Source: Tritrichomonas musculus (lineage: Eukaryota > Parabasalia > Tritrichomonadida > Tritrichomonadidae). Taken from it: a stretch of 21,986 nucleotides of DNA. The DNA is taken from positions 1 to 21,986 of the forward strand of contig JAPFFF010000475.1 of NCBI GenBank assembly GCA_039105265.1, in the 5' to 3' direction. Shown here one piece after another: positions 7,710 through 15,154 of this stretch; positions within the stretch are counted from its first letter, which is position 1, and each line of letters starts with the position of its first letter. The notes under the pieces are model-generated. The model ran no database searches. It worked only from the letters and a program-made list of their open reading frames with translations, and had not been told where the DNA came from. The position numbers were made by a program, and so were the translations under genes.

Positions 7710-8618
7710 ATGTCGAATTCGGTTTTAACTGAAGCTCTCATTAAGCAGCGCACTAAGCTTAGCTCAGCTGAAGTTCGAAAATTAGATCTTTGGGGCTACC
7801 AGCTTTCAGATATTTCATTAATTGAAAAAATGAAAAAGCTTGAAATAGCATCACTTTCCCTCAATAATATTACCACTCTTAAGCACTTTAAAAATTGTAC
7901 GAAACTTCGAGACTTATTTTTAAGGAACAATAAGATTTCAGATTTTAACGAATTAACCTATTTATCTGAACTTCCTAGCCTTCAAACATTATGGTTATCG
8001 GGAAATCCAATTGCATCAGAACCTCTTTATCGTGAAAAGGTTATGCAATTACTTCCCAAGCTTTCTAAACTAGACGAAGATGAAATTACAGAATTTGAGC
8101 GTATGGAAACACTCAAAAATTCAAATGCATTAAAAAAATCAGGTCGTAAAGTATCAATGCCTCCTACACAAAGTTTTCCAGATATTGAAATTAACGAAAA
8201 AAATGAAAGCATGGATCTTAAAGCAAAATCGCAACCATTAAAAACTGCGCTTGGTAATAATGAAAATGTTCACTCATCTCGAGCCAAAAGTTCAGCTAAT
8301 TCATCAAAAATGTCAAATTCCTCTAAAGTGTCAAATTCATCTAATTTATCAAACTCATCTAAATCACCAAATTCACCAAGAATCCAGAAAAGCGTTGGAA
8401 ATCTTGATAGCTCTACAGAATCGCAGACAAAAGGATCCTCCAATTCTATCTCTAAACCTCCAACTACTAACCCACCATCGCCACCAAAAGTGCAAACAAG
8501 ACCTCAACGTAAAAATGATAAGCCTTTACTCAATGCAATTTTACAATTACTTCCAGAACTTTCTCAAGAATCTCTTGACTTTATTCTTCAAAATGCACAA
8601 AAGTACAAAAACAAATAA
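7710..8618 (+). CDS. CFAP410: CFAP410 (C21orf2)-like leucine-rich-repeat ciliary protein
   Basis: The 302-residue protein matches CFAP410 at both ends. The N-terminal LRR domain (about residues 20-130) reads VRKLDLWGYQLSDISLIEKM, then LEIASLSLNNITTL, LRDLFLRNNKISD, LQTLWLSGNPIAS and LPKLSKLD, equivalent to VRKLNCWGSRLTDIS ... LWLAENP ... LPRLQKLD in human C21orf2. The C-terminal helical segment LLNAILQLLPELSQESLDFI (about 272-291) corresponds to the conserved oligomerising tail (LTAILLLLRELDAEGLEAV). Between them lies a Ser/Asn-rich low-complexity run with repeated SNSSK/NSP units (about 190-235) and a Pro-rich stretch, which make it longer than the human protein (about 256). Known family members act at basal bodies and cilia with NEK1; that role in this flagellate is inferred. 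A 124-residue ORF in the same strand over the repeats is a shadow. Confidence 0.88.
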   Translation: MSNSVLTEALIKQRTKLSSAEVRKLDLWGYQLSDISLIEKMKKLEIASLSLNNITTLKHFKNCTKLRDLFLRNNKISDFNELTYLSELPSLQTLWLSGNPIASEPLYREKVMQLLPKLSKLDEDEITEFERMETLKNSNALKKSGRKVSMPPTQSFPDIEINEKNESMDLKAKSQPLKTALGNNENVHSSRAKSSANSSKMSNSSKVSNSSNLSNSSKSPNSPRIQKSVGNLDSSTESQTKGSSNSISKPPTTNPPSPPKVQTRPQRKNDKPLLNAILQLLPELSQESLDFILQNAQKYKNK

Positions 8619-8964
8619 TATTTAATCATGAAATTATATCATGCTTGCTGTTATTAAAAGAAATAAAATATCATTTTATCGAAATTTTAAACTGATTTAG
8701 CCTTTTTTTTGGAATTTTGCTTTATTTTAGTATGTTATTTACCAACATTTTGCATTTGTTTATCTTTTTGATGAAAAAAATGATTTGATATCTTGATAAA
8801 CGATTCAAAATATTTAGATACAAAAAAAATAATTATCTTATAAAAATCTAGAAATATTTTTAATATTAATATGAATATATATTTACATATTCTCCAAAAT
8901 AATAGAAAAATAAATATAAAATAATCAATCGAAAAGAATGAGTTTGGATACCTTTGCTTTTATT
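8619..8964. other. AT-rich intergenic stretch right of CFAP410
   Basis: No gene, RNA or clear repeat is seen. It is the presumed 3' UTR of CFAP410 followed by AT-rich spacer up to the small foldback element. Confidence 0.55.
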
Positions 8965-9421
8965 TAGACTTGTTATTCTCCGATTCTCGAGATCGATAAT
9001 TGATTGACTTTTTGATATCGATACATAAATATGCACAGATTCTCGAGATCGAGAATTTTTTTTCTCAACTTTTGATATCAGAATTTTCAATTAAACTTTT
9101 TGATAAATATATGATCGTATTTTGATCTCAAATTTTTCATAAAAAAGAATGTATTTTTTTCATTTTAATCTTAAAATAAGCATCAATGAATTCTATTATT
9201 TATTTTTAAGTATTTTAAAATCACAAATACCAATTATAAAAAAAGATAAATCTTTTTGAGATCTTGGTAATTGATATCAAGTTTACAATTATTTTTATAT
9301 CACATTTCATATCTGATATCTTGATAATCGATAATCTCGATATCAGATTTTTAACTGATAATCGAGTATCAGATGCAAAAAAGTGACGTTTTTGATATCG
9401 ATTCTCAAAATAACAAGTCTA
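8965..9421. mobile_element. Small MITE with short TIRs and internal GATATC/ATCGAT palindromes
   Basis: The ends are inverted copies of TAGACTTGTTATT. CTTTTATT lies directly outside both ends (8957-8964 and 9422-9429), an apparent 8-bp target duplication (9 bp with the next T), which fits hAT- or Mutator-type insertion; a TA target with ends one step inward is an alternative. The 457-bp body is packed with self-complementary words: GATTCTCGAGATCGA occurs twice near 8981-9055, and TTGATATCGAT, TGATATCAG and ATCGATAATCTCGATATC recur to the right end. No coding potential is seen. The minus-strand ORF across the left edge is incidental. Confidence 0.65.
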
Positions 9422-9586
9422 CTTTTATTTGACCTACTCTTCAGATGCATTATTCTAATGTAATAAAATTTTTATTAAAAAGGATTAAAAAGCTTGTAAA
9501 TTTTTTTAACAAACCTCTTATATTTATCATCTGCCTTTAATGACACATATAACACTCTTGATTATATCCATATTTACCAGATGGTA
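9422..9586. other. Short spacer between MITE and pogo-like element
   Basis: 165 AT-rich bases with no ORF of note. The last few dozen bases next to the pogo-like insertion may already belong to the neighbouring Polinton-type remnant, but this cannot be settled from the window. Confidence 0.4.
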
Positions 9587-9611
9587 CAGATGTGTACATA
9601 AAGTGGTAACG
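9587..9611 (+). repeat. Left TIR of pogo-like element
   Basis: 25 bp, matching 11285-11309 in reverse complement with one mismatch. The last 17 bases recur in direct orientation at 9613-9629. Confidence 0.9.
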
Positions 9612-9625
9612 GTATATAAAGTGGT

Positions 9626-9644
9626 AACGTCTTTAAAAGACGTT
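9626..9644. repeat. Subterminal hairpin of pogo-like element
   Basis: AACGTCTTTAAAAGACGTT is a perfect 9-bp stem around one base, placed between the duplicated end repeat and the transposase ORF. It may be part of the transposase promoter or binding region. Confidence 0.65.
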
Positions 9645-9678
9645 AAGAAAATTTATTTTTATTTTTTGCATTTTTACG

Positions 9679-10131
9679 ATGCCACCAAAAGCCGCTCCCC
9701 ATACTATTGATGAAATATGTGAGAGGTCCATCAATACTATTGTAACAGCTAGAGACCGAAGAGCTATGTTCAAGGATGATGGTTTTATTAAGTGTTCTTC
9801 CCGAAATGAACAATTGATTTTTGCGCAATCCTACCTGAAAGAGGTTTGTTTTATCTCAGCAAATAATAAACTACTTGCAAAATTATTTAATATAAGCGAT
9901 GGAAATGTACGGAAAATATTATGCAAGGGTAGAAAAAAGCAAAATCAAAATGGGCGACCGTTTATTTTAACAGATGATCAAGAAAATCTTGTTGTTGCAG
10001 AGCTGCAATCAAAACGTACTACCATGGATTTTATGACAATTCCGCAAATGATCAGGTATGTAGAAGAAACATTTCAAAAATGCATAACAAGAGGCTGTGT
10101 TTATATCTTTTTGTATAGACACGGGGGATGA
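9679..10131 (+). pseudogene. Pogo-like transposase, N-terminal DNA-binding part
   Basis: This 150-residue frame begins MPPKAAPHTIDEICERS and contains a helix-turn-helix-like segment NNKLLAKLFNISDGNVRKIL (about residues 59-78), followed by KGRKK and GRPFILTDDQENLV, typical of the bipartite DNA-binding region of pogo-type transposases. It ends shortly after VEETFQKCITRGCVYIFLYR. The catalytic half lies in another plus-strand frame that overlaps by 35 bases (10097-10131), so at least one frameshift separates the two halves. A GTATGT, the trichomonad 5' splice consensus, occurs near 10056, but no matching 3' splice motif follows, so an intron is unlikely. Confidence 0.75.
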
Positions 10132-11089
10132 ACTCACAAAAACTGAAATTTCCCCACAAGAAGAGTTAGGATTGAAAGTTCCTCGTACTTATTTAATAGA
10201 GTTCATGAACCTCGTTGAAAAAATTATAACAATTGTTCCTGCTGATCTAGTGTACAACATAGACGAGACAGGATTATCAGACTGGGAAAATCGGAAACCA
10301 AAAACTGTTATTGTACCTAAAGACCTTGAAAATGAAGATTTGCATTATCCAGTTAACCGTGGAATAAGGCATATAACTTTAGTAGTAACCATTTCAGGCG
10401 GTGGAGATGCTTATTTTCCACTTGTCGTAACTTCTGATCCATCATTAGAATACATTTTTGATCATGGAGTTAGACGTGATGTTGACCTCTCAATTCACCA
10501 AGGAAACTCATCATACATTACAAAAGATGTTTTTAGAGATCATATTATTAACAAATTTATCCCTCAAGTTGAAAATGATCGTCTTAGTTGTGGTTCAGAG
10601 TCACTTTTAGCAATTTTGTTTTTTGACAATTGCTCATCCCATTTAGATGACGAACTATTAAGAATTCTTGCTGAAAATAATATTATAGTCATAACTTATC
10701 CTCCACATTGTTCTCACATATTTCAAGTATTAGATCTCTTGTTGTTTGGAGTTTTAAAGATCCACAAAAAGCATATTCCCAGAAATGATACTATTTCACC
10801 TAAAATTGACCATTTGCTTAGAATATTTAAAGCGTATGAAATGAGCACATGTTCTTGCACAATTCGTTCATCATTTGAGAAAGCAGGCTTCAAATACTTC
10901 CAAAAAAATGGCAAGAATTTTATGAAAATTGACCGATCAAAAATTGAAAATTCTTCAGGATTTAAAGAAATTTGGAATATTGACTACCCTGAAACAAAAG
11001 TGTCGACTCGAAGAAGAAATCAGAAAAGAGGGTGGGACAATAAAGAATATTTTTCATTTGAAATTCAAAGAAAAATATTAAATTCATAA
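10097..11089 (+). pseudogene. Pogo-like transposase, catalytic DDD part
   Basis: The 330-residue frame holds the DDE/D catalytic core. The first Asp is in VYNIDETG (D56), the second in ILFFDNCSSH (D177), and the third in PPHCSHIFQVLDLLLFGVLK (D213), giving a DD35D spacing. The PPHCSHI-QVLD signature, equivalent to LPPHTTHxLQPLD, is typical of pogo/Fot/Tigger and related domesticated proteins. All three acidic residues are present. The tail is basic (STRRRNQKRGW). The frame starts within the end of the DNA-binding half in a different phase, so its ATG is incidental and no full-length product is expected without a frameshift event. Confidence 0.8.
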
Positions 11090-11284
11090 AATATCTTCTC
11101 ATTAATTTTTTAAAATTTGAATTAAAATTCTCAATTTTTTCTTTTTTTAAACATTAATTTTTTAAATTCTATTTTATATTTATATTATAAATATATTAAT
11201 TATTGTTATATATAAATTGTAGAAAAATAAAATAAGAATTCATTGAGAAAAATTATTTTTTTATTTTTATTTAAAAAAAAAAAG
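11090..11284. other. 3' untranslated part of the pogo-like element
   Basis: AT-rich sequence between the transposase stop and the right TIR, with no further feature seen. Confidence 0.5.
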
Positions 11285-11309
11285 CGTTACCACTTTATAT
11301 ACACATCTG
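11285..11309 (-). repeat. Right TIR of pogo-like element
   Basis: Reverse complement of the left end with one mismatch. It is followed by the flanking TA. There is no second internal copy here, unlike the left end. Confidence 0.9.
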
Positions 11310-11414
11310 TATAGGGAATTTGTCACATAGAATTGAGAAATTACACACATCAAATGTATTAGGTATTTTTGCTTTGAGGTTATTGATATAGTCATATACT
11401 CCTGGAGTATTCAT

Positions 11415-11879
11415 TTATATTGCTGGAAAAAATAAACATAAAAATTGATAGACGTTATTTTGGGTAAAGATATGTTGAGTAGGTCCATGTCGAATATCTT
11501 GTTTATAATATTCTCTTGCTCTACCTTGCATTGGTGGTTTCTCAGGCTTATTAAGATATTTTGGTAGTAGAGGTACTGGTTTATCTTGTTGTCCTATATG
11601 TCTATAAAAACCACCATCTGTAATACTAACAGGAAGTTCATTAACAGGTTTTGTTATATGTTCGCGAGTATCTGGGAATCTTACTGGGTCATCATGTTCA
11701 ATAATCTGGGTAGTAGGTCGATTAATAAATGGTTTGAATGTGACCGAATAAGTATTTGTATTGCTGAATACACCAAAATGTTTGTACTCTATGTCTTTAT
11801 TTTTCATGGTAGCTTCATTAAACATCATACCTTCTCTTCCAACAATCTCAGCTTGTGGGCTTCTGTAATCATTCGACAT
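11415..11879 (-). CDS. Polinton-remnant ORF, unknown (154 aa)
   Basis: I do not recognise this protein. It begins MSNDYRSPQAEIVGREGMMF, is polar and Pro-rich toward the end (KPVPLLPKYLNKPEKPPMQG), and shows no membrane segment or catalytic motif. Its place just downstream of capsid-related pieces on the same strand suggests a virion or assembly protein of the old element, but that is inference only. Confidence 0.45.
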   Translation of the reverse strand: MSNDYRSPQAEIVGREGMMFNEATMKNKDIEYKHFGVFSNTNTYSVTFKPFINRPTTQIIEHDDPVRFPDTREHITKPVNELPVSITDGGFYRHIGQQDKPVPLLPKYLNKPEKPPMQGRAREYYKQDIRHGPTQHIFTQNNVYQFLCLFFPAI

Positions 11880-11906
11880 TTTCTAAAAAATAAAACATAC
11901 CTCTTT

Positions 11907-12350
11907 TTACTCAGGGGTTGTTAAATTATAGGCTCCTATACGTACTGATGGTGGCATACCATTTGGTCTAATCAAGATACTAATTGATATATCAGTTAAT
12001 AAGCATAATAATGGAGGTGTATCTACTTCCTTTCTAAATGGATTATCTGCCTTTTGACTACATATCAGTTCGAAGTTAATAGGTGCAAGACTTAAAATAC
12101 CTTGTTGGTATGTTCCGTCTGTTTCTGTTGGAAGACCTATGAAGAATGAGGACCTATCATTTGGATAATAACCTGTTGTATTTTCATTATATTGATACTC
12201 ATTAGCTAAACTTGCAATAACCTCTTTGTTGAATCCATTTTTCTCTCCATTCATTTTCATTGCATTCTGGCAGTATTCGAGAAACTCGGGATATTTACCA
12301 TTAGTACCAAATGCTTTAGCAGGGATATTGTTATAATTACCACAATTCAT
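11907..12350 (-). pseudogene. Polinton-remnant capsid-region piece
   Basis: This 147-residue minus-strand frame contains beta-rich segments such as FFIGLPTETDGTYQQGILSLA and TDISISILIRPNG. It adjoins the capsid-like piece at 12360-12935 in the same orientation. It may derive from a capsid gene of the old element. It is treated as part of a broken fossil. Confidence 0.45.
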
Positions 12351-12359
12351 GCGGAAGGA

Positions 12360-12935
12360 TTAAAACATTGGATTCTTGAAGAATGTCTTATGAGTATGCT
12401 TAAGTGGGAATAAGCAAAACATACTATCAACAAAATTAGGTGTGATAGTGATAGTAGCTTTGTCTTGCTCTGTATTAAGAGGTCTTGTGCAAGTGTAAAA
12501 TGACATAATCTGTGTTGGGAATGTGAGTGGGTGTTGTGGTTTTGCATATCTTTGAACAAGTGCTGTATATACTGATTCATGAATACCAAAACATGGAATA
12601 ATACTTGCACATTCTTCAATGGAATAATCAACAACCCTCCAGGTTCTCCAATCACTATATACTTTTCTGTCTACTCTTACTTTCGTTGTAGCATCATCTT
12701 TCTTCGATTTATACACAAAACCACCATTTGTATCTCCAACAGGTGGAAGATGGTTGGGGTGATTAATATCACTTTTAGCTATCTTATCAGTACTGGTCCA
12801 CATCCATATTGGCTCTCCAATAGGTCTAAATTCATTTGTAATTTCATCAACACTGAAATCTACTCCATCAAAAGGATGACTAAGTAACCTCTTTTCCATA
12901 CCTACAGGACAATACACCATACCAAATGACTTCAA
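12360..12935 (-). pseudogene. Major capsid protein piece of the Polinton remnant
   Basis: It shares long blocks with the major capsid protein at the right of the window, for example VDEITNEFRPIGEPIWMWTS and DYSIEECASIIPCFGIHESV, in the opposite orientation. Between these blocks the two copies differ at many positions, including the loop after LPPVG. It represents only part of the gene and belongs to the broken older element. Confidence 0.75.
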
Positions 12936-13264
12936 AGGGAAAACTGGAATGAAGCCAAGAATGCGATGCAGCTACTTGAAAGCGACATGCCTTATTTATA
13001 TAAACCATCTCTAATTACTGAAGAAATCATAAATGATAAAGAGTATTATAAGACAGTGTTCTTTATTGATAAAGACTACTTTATACCAAAAGATCTAGTG
13101 TTTAAATTTACTGATTACTGTTTTTAGAATCAAAGGACAATAACGTGGAATGGTGACACTTAAGTGGATACCTCAAAGGGAATGTTGTTAATAAGCTCAA
13201 TAAGAGAAAAAAAACTACTATCATAATGACAATCGAACACAATTATGTTATGTAATGATGAAGA
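12936..13264 (+). other. Unassigned part of the Polinton remnant
   Basis: About 330 bases between the capsid piece and the next plus-strand piece. A short plus-strand frame to about 13128 (including PYLYKPSLITEEIIN and YFIPKDLVFKF) looks like the tail of an unidentified protein. The rest shows nothing recognisable. Confidence 0.35.
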
Positions 13265-13594
13265 ATGATGAGATACATAATGAAATTATATGATAGAGGA
13301 GAACATGGTATTTTATATAGTCTTTACCAACTTGCGTGTAGAGAAGGAAAGACTGAAAACAAAATACTCTTGAACACTAAAGAGCTTATTAATGGAGAGA
13401 CCAAGCATATTGATAGTTTTATGTTTGAGATAGGTGGACATAATAAAGAAACTTATGATGGATATGATTTGGTAGGTGTTGAGTGCAGATTGTTTAATTA
13501 TGAAGCGAATGCTGTTATGTTTCATGAGCTCATTCCAAAAATATCTCGAATTTATTTTGATATCTATTTACCACATTCATCTTTCCTACCATAA
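13265..13594 (+). pseudogene. Polinton-remnant ORF piece, unknown
   Basis: A 109-residue frame including YDRGEHGILYSLYQLACREG and FMFEIGGHNKETYDGYDLVG. I do not recognise a family. Its setting within the remnant and the shared 19-bp repeat with the next piece suggest Polinton origin. Confidence 0.4.
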
Positions 13595-13770
13595 AAGGTA
13601 GAGTATCAAGGACTGAACAAGTTACTCAACATCTGGAGGATGATGTAGATAATTTGCGTATAGTCTCATGGACAGCATTAGCTTTTGGAATTGCAGGTAC
13701 TGCTGGGTCAATAGGTTCTATTGGTATGCAGCTATTTCCAGATGGTATAAGCTTTCCTACCATAAAAGGT
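13581..13770 (+). repeat. 19-bp direct repeat within the remnant
   Basis: CTTTCCTACCATAAAAGGT occurs at 13581-13599 and 13752-13770, 171 bases apart. A local duplication in the old element is the simplest reading. Confidence 0.7.
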
Positions 13771-13905
13771 GGAGGATTCCTTAAAAGGTTATTCTCGCAT
13801 AAGTCAACCAAAGGGATGAGTGATTTGGTTAGAAATAGCATTAACTTTATGTCAGGTACTACAGCAAGAAGCATAACCAAAGATATAACACCTATAATTA
13901 CATGA
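13654..13905 (+). pseudogene. Polinton-remnant ORF piece with hydrophobic Gly/Ala segment
   Basis: An 83-residue frame with a hydrophobic, small-residue-rich stretch (SWTALAFGIAGTAGSIGSIG) that could be a membrane or amphipathic helix, followed by a basic region (KGGGFLKRLFSHK). Similar small-residue-rich proteins occur among minor virion proteins of this type of element. Its end touches the putative terminus of the next Polinton. Confidence 0.4.
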
Positions 13906-13966
13906 GTAGTATATACGAGTCGGTTTCCGCTGGGGCTGGCACCCACACCGTCAACACGAACTCGTC
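13905..13966 (+). repeat. Putative Polinton terminus, GC-rich nested hairpin
   Basis: After AGTAGTATAT the sequence becomes GC-rich. ACGAGT (13915-13920) pairs with ACTCGT (13960-13965), inside it CGGT (13921-13924) pairs with ACCG (13947-13950), and GGGG...CACCC can pair further in. Polinton ends typically start with AG and have inverted terminal repeats. The six bases before (ACACAT- or TTACAT-like AT-rich sequence) cannot be tested as a target duplication because the other end is not in the window. Confidence 0.5.
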
Positions 13967-14030
13967 ATAAAAGAAAAAGAAAAAAAAGAAAAGAAAAGAA
14001 AAAGAAAAAAAGAAAAGAAAAGAAAAAAAT
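13967..14030 (+). repeat. Purine tract (AAAAG)n-type
   Basis: A 60-odd-base run of A and G only, with irregular AAAAG/AAAAAAG units, lies just inside the putative terminus. It is a low-complexity homopurine tract. Its length may vary between copies. Confidence 0.8.
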
Positions 14031-14052
14031 ATTCTTGTTCTCACTACTGCTC

Positions 14053-14118
14053 CCCATCAATGAAACGGCACAGGTACCCCACCCCACAACCGCCCATCTA
14101 TGAAACGGCACAGGTACC
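14053..14118 (+). repeat. Subterminal direct repeat with GAAACGGCACAGGTACC
   Basis: CCCATC(A/T)ATGAAACGGCACAGGTACC occurs at 14053-14078 and 14093-14118, 40 bases apart, with one difference, in a GC-rich, C-rich patch. Subterminal repeated words of this kind are candidates for integrase or replication-protein binding sites of the element. Confidence 0.7.
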
Positions 14119-14167
14119 AGCCCCGAGAATCTCGTACCTACTACAACAAAAATTAAAATAAAAGAAG

Positions 14168-14527
14168 TTAGATTTTACTAAGTAGTTCTTCTATATGAGG
14201 TAGTTCAGCATTAGTTTGAACACCTACATCCCAAAGGTCTTCAGTTTGAACACCTATCTCTTTATATTCATAGGGAATAAAATGACACTCTGTCACTATA
14301 AACATTTCTTCTTCTTCTTCTTCTTGATGTTCCTTATAGTTTTTATACAAGCCCACTCGCTTTTTTTTCTTTGGGAACTTGGTAATGTTTCTTTCTTTGT
14401 CATCAAGAGGATAATGACGAGGTTCATTATTATCAATTCTATCAACAATGATTTTCCCCCACTTGTTCATACGAAAATAAAAATGAAATGAATCATTTAA
14501 AAAGTGAGTAAATGTCATTTGTGCCAC
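14168..14527 (-). CDS. Polinton ORF with tandem GVQT motifs (119 aa), unknown
   Basis: I do not recognise a family. The N-terminal third contains FLNDSFHFYFRMNKWGKIIV, followed by a basic KFPKKKKR and an acidic run of Glu (HQEEEEEEM). The C-terminal part has two closely spaced motifs, EIGVQTED and DVGVQTNA, whose QT pairs are ten residues apart (about 94-95 and 104-105); these fit the short linear motif bound by dynein light chain LC8. Its start overlaps the start of the divergent HNH gene; an alternative ATG is at residue 4. It is the only minus-strand gene, with 14825-15088, in this part of the element. Confidence 0.55.
   Translation of the reverse strand: MAQMTFTHFLNDSFHFYFRMNKWGKIIVDRIDNNEPRHYPLDDKERNITKFPKKKKRVGLYKNYKEHQEEEEEEMFIVTECHFIPYEYKEIGVQTEDLWDVGVQTNAELPHIEELLSKI
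14493..14498 (+). promoter_or_regulatory. Initiator-like TCATTT before HNH gene
   Basis: TCATTT, a match to the trichomonad initiator consensus TCA(C/T)(T/A), lies 13 bases before the ATG at 14512, within the usual leader length in Trichomonas. It suggests that host polymerase II signals drive this element gene. The motif is short. Confidence 0.4.
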
Positions 14528-14847
14528 TCAAAGGCTTTACTAACGACTATGAGATACTGAATAGGTACCCCTTTACTATAAGACGTAAGAGTAATCATTT
14601 TATATGCAAAGATGCAAAACATATAAAGGGGTATATACGAGTATGTCTAAATGGCAACTACTACTTGAAACATGTACTTATAGCAAGACAGTTCATACCT
14701 AATGATGACCCACAACATAAAATAGAGGTAGACCATATCAATAGGAATAGGGCTGACTACCATCTAAGCAACTTAAGATGGATAACCCCAACTGATAGTA
14801 ACTATAACAGGGATATGCCCAAAATTATAAATGCGAGGGCAGATTAG
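14512..14847 (+). CDS. HNH endonuclease (NUMOD4/HNH type)
   Basis: The 111-residue protein has the arrangement of small homing-type HNH nucleases: an N-terminal segment YEILNRYPFTIRRKS...GYIRVCLNGNYYLKHVLIARQFI, like the NUMOD4 and following beta region, then the HNH core IEVDHINRNRADYHLSNLRW (about residues 75-94) with the conserved DH, N and LRW. Such nucleases nick or cut DNA and are common in phages and giant viruses, and are also found in some large eukaryotic mobile elements. Its start overlaps by 16 bases, head to head, the minus-strand gene at 14168-14527, and its end overlaps the minus-strand gene at 14825. Its contribution to the Polinton is unknown. Confidence 0.8.
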   Translation: MSFVPLKGFTNDYEILNRYPFTIRRKSNHFICKDAKHIKGYIRVCLNGNYYLKHVLIARQFIPNDDPQHKIEVDHINRNRADYHLSNLRWITPTDSNYNRDMPKIINARAD

Positions 14848-15088
14848 ATATTTGGTACTCTAAGAACTCAAAGGCAAAATGTTCTATTTGGTCGATAAAT
14901 TCCAAATCACCATCTTTCATCATTACACCAAGAAATTCAGGTTCGAAATACTCAGCAGCTAACTCTTTTATCTTATTAATTAAAATATTACATACTCCCT
15001 CATTAGTCTCACATCTATAATCATAGAGGTAAGATACTATTTTATAGAGGATATATATACGCTCTTTTATGGTCATGAAATAAGCCAT
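14825..15088 (-). CDS. Small acidic helical protein in Polinton, unknown
   Basis: An 87-residue, mostly helical, acidic protein with MTIKERIYILYKIVSYLYDY near the start and DLEFIDQIEHFAFEFLEYQI near the end. I recognise no motif. It is tail-to-tail with the HNH gene (23-base overlap) and head-to-head with the protease gene 66 bases away. Confidence 0.45.
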   Translation of the reverse strand: MAYFMTIKERIYILYKIVSYLYDYRCETNEGVCNILINKIKELAAEYFEPEFLGVMMKDGDLEFIDQIEHFAFEFLEYQISNLPSHL

Positions 15089-15154
15089 TTATACAGAAAT
15101 AAAAAAAATGAAATAAACAACATCTTCTTCTTCTTTCTTTTATTTGATTTTTAA

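Larger units (their letters stand above)
9587..11309 (+). mobile_element. Pogo/Tigger-like DNA transposon
   Basis: The ends are 25-bp inverted repeats, CAGATGTGTA(C/T)ATAAAGTGGTAACG, at 9587-9611 and 11285-11309 with one mismatch, flanked by TA on both sides (9585-9586 and 11310-11311). CA...TG-type ends, a TA target, total length (1,723 bp) and a DDD transposase with the LPPHCTH-like signature place it in the pogo/Fot/Tigger branch of Tc1/mariner. A second copy of TATATAAAGTGGTAACG lies just inside the left end only (9613-9629), followed by the hairpin AACGTCTTT-A-AAAGACGTT (9626-9644). The transposase is split into two frames, so the copy is probably inactive though not old. It sits at the left edge of, or within, a Polinton remnant. 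Confidence 0.88.
11312..13904. mobile_element. Polinton/Maverick remnant (broken)
   Basis: This segment carries pieces of Polinton-type genes on both strands: capsid-related pieces on the minus strand (11415-12935) and other pieces on the plus strand (about 12936-13905). The minus-strand piece 12360-12935 is clearly related to the major capsid gene of the element that starts at about 13905, but with many substitutions, so it comes from a different copy. The change of strand and loss of gene continuity show several breaks or rearrangements (at least three or four). No terminal repeat was recognised at the left edge, where the pogo-like transposon sits. It is older than the neighbouring Polinton. 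Confidence 0.7.

Noticed and set aside
8251-8625. 124-aa plus-strand ORF overlapping CFAP410
   Set aside because: It is an alternative frame of the Ser/Asn repeat region; the CFAP410 frame has the conserved C-terminal helix.
10050-10131. Possible intron joining the two transposase frames (GTATGT near 10056)
   Set aside because: The conserved trichomonad 3' splice motif (ACTAACACACAG type) is not found downstream, so a frameshift is more likely than splicing.
11312-11414. Left terminal repeat of the Polinton remnant
   Set aside because: The segment lacks the GC-rich sequence seen at 13905-13966 and has no clear AG-type end; the left limit is set by the pogo-like insertion instead.
14053-14118. 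CRISPR-like repeat-spacer unit
   Set aside because: There are only two copies and one spacer in a eukaryotic mobile element; a subterminal direct repeat explains it.
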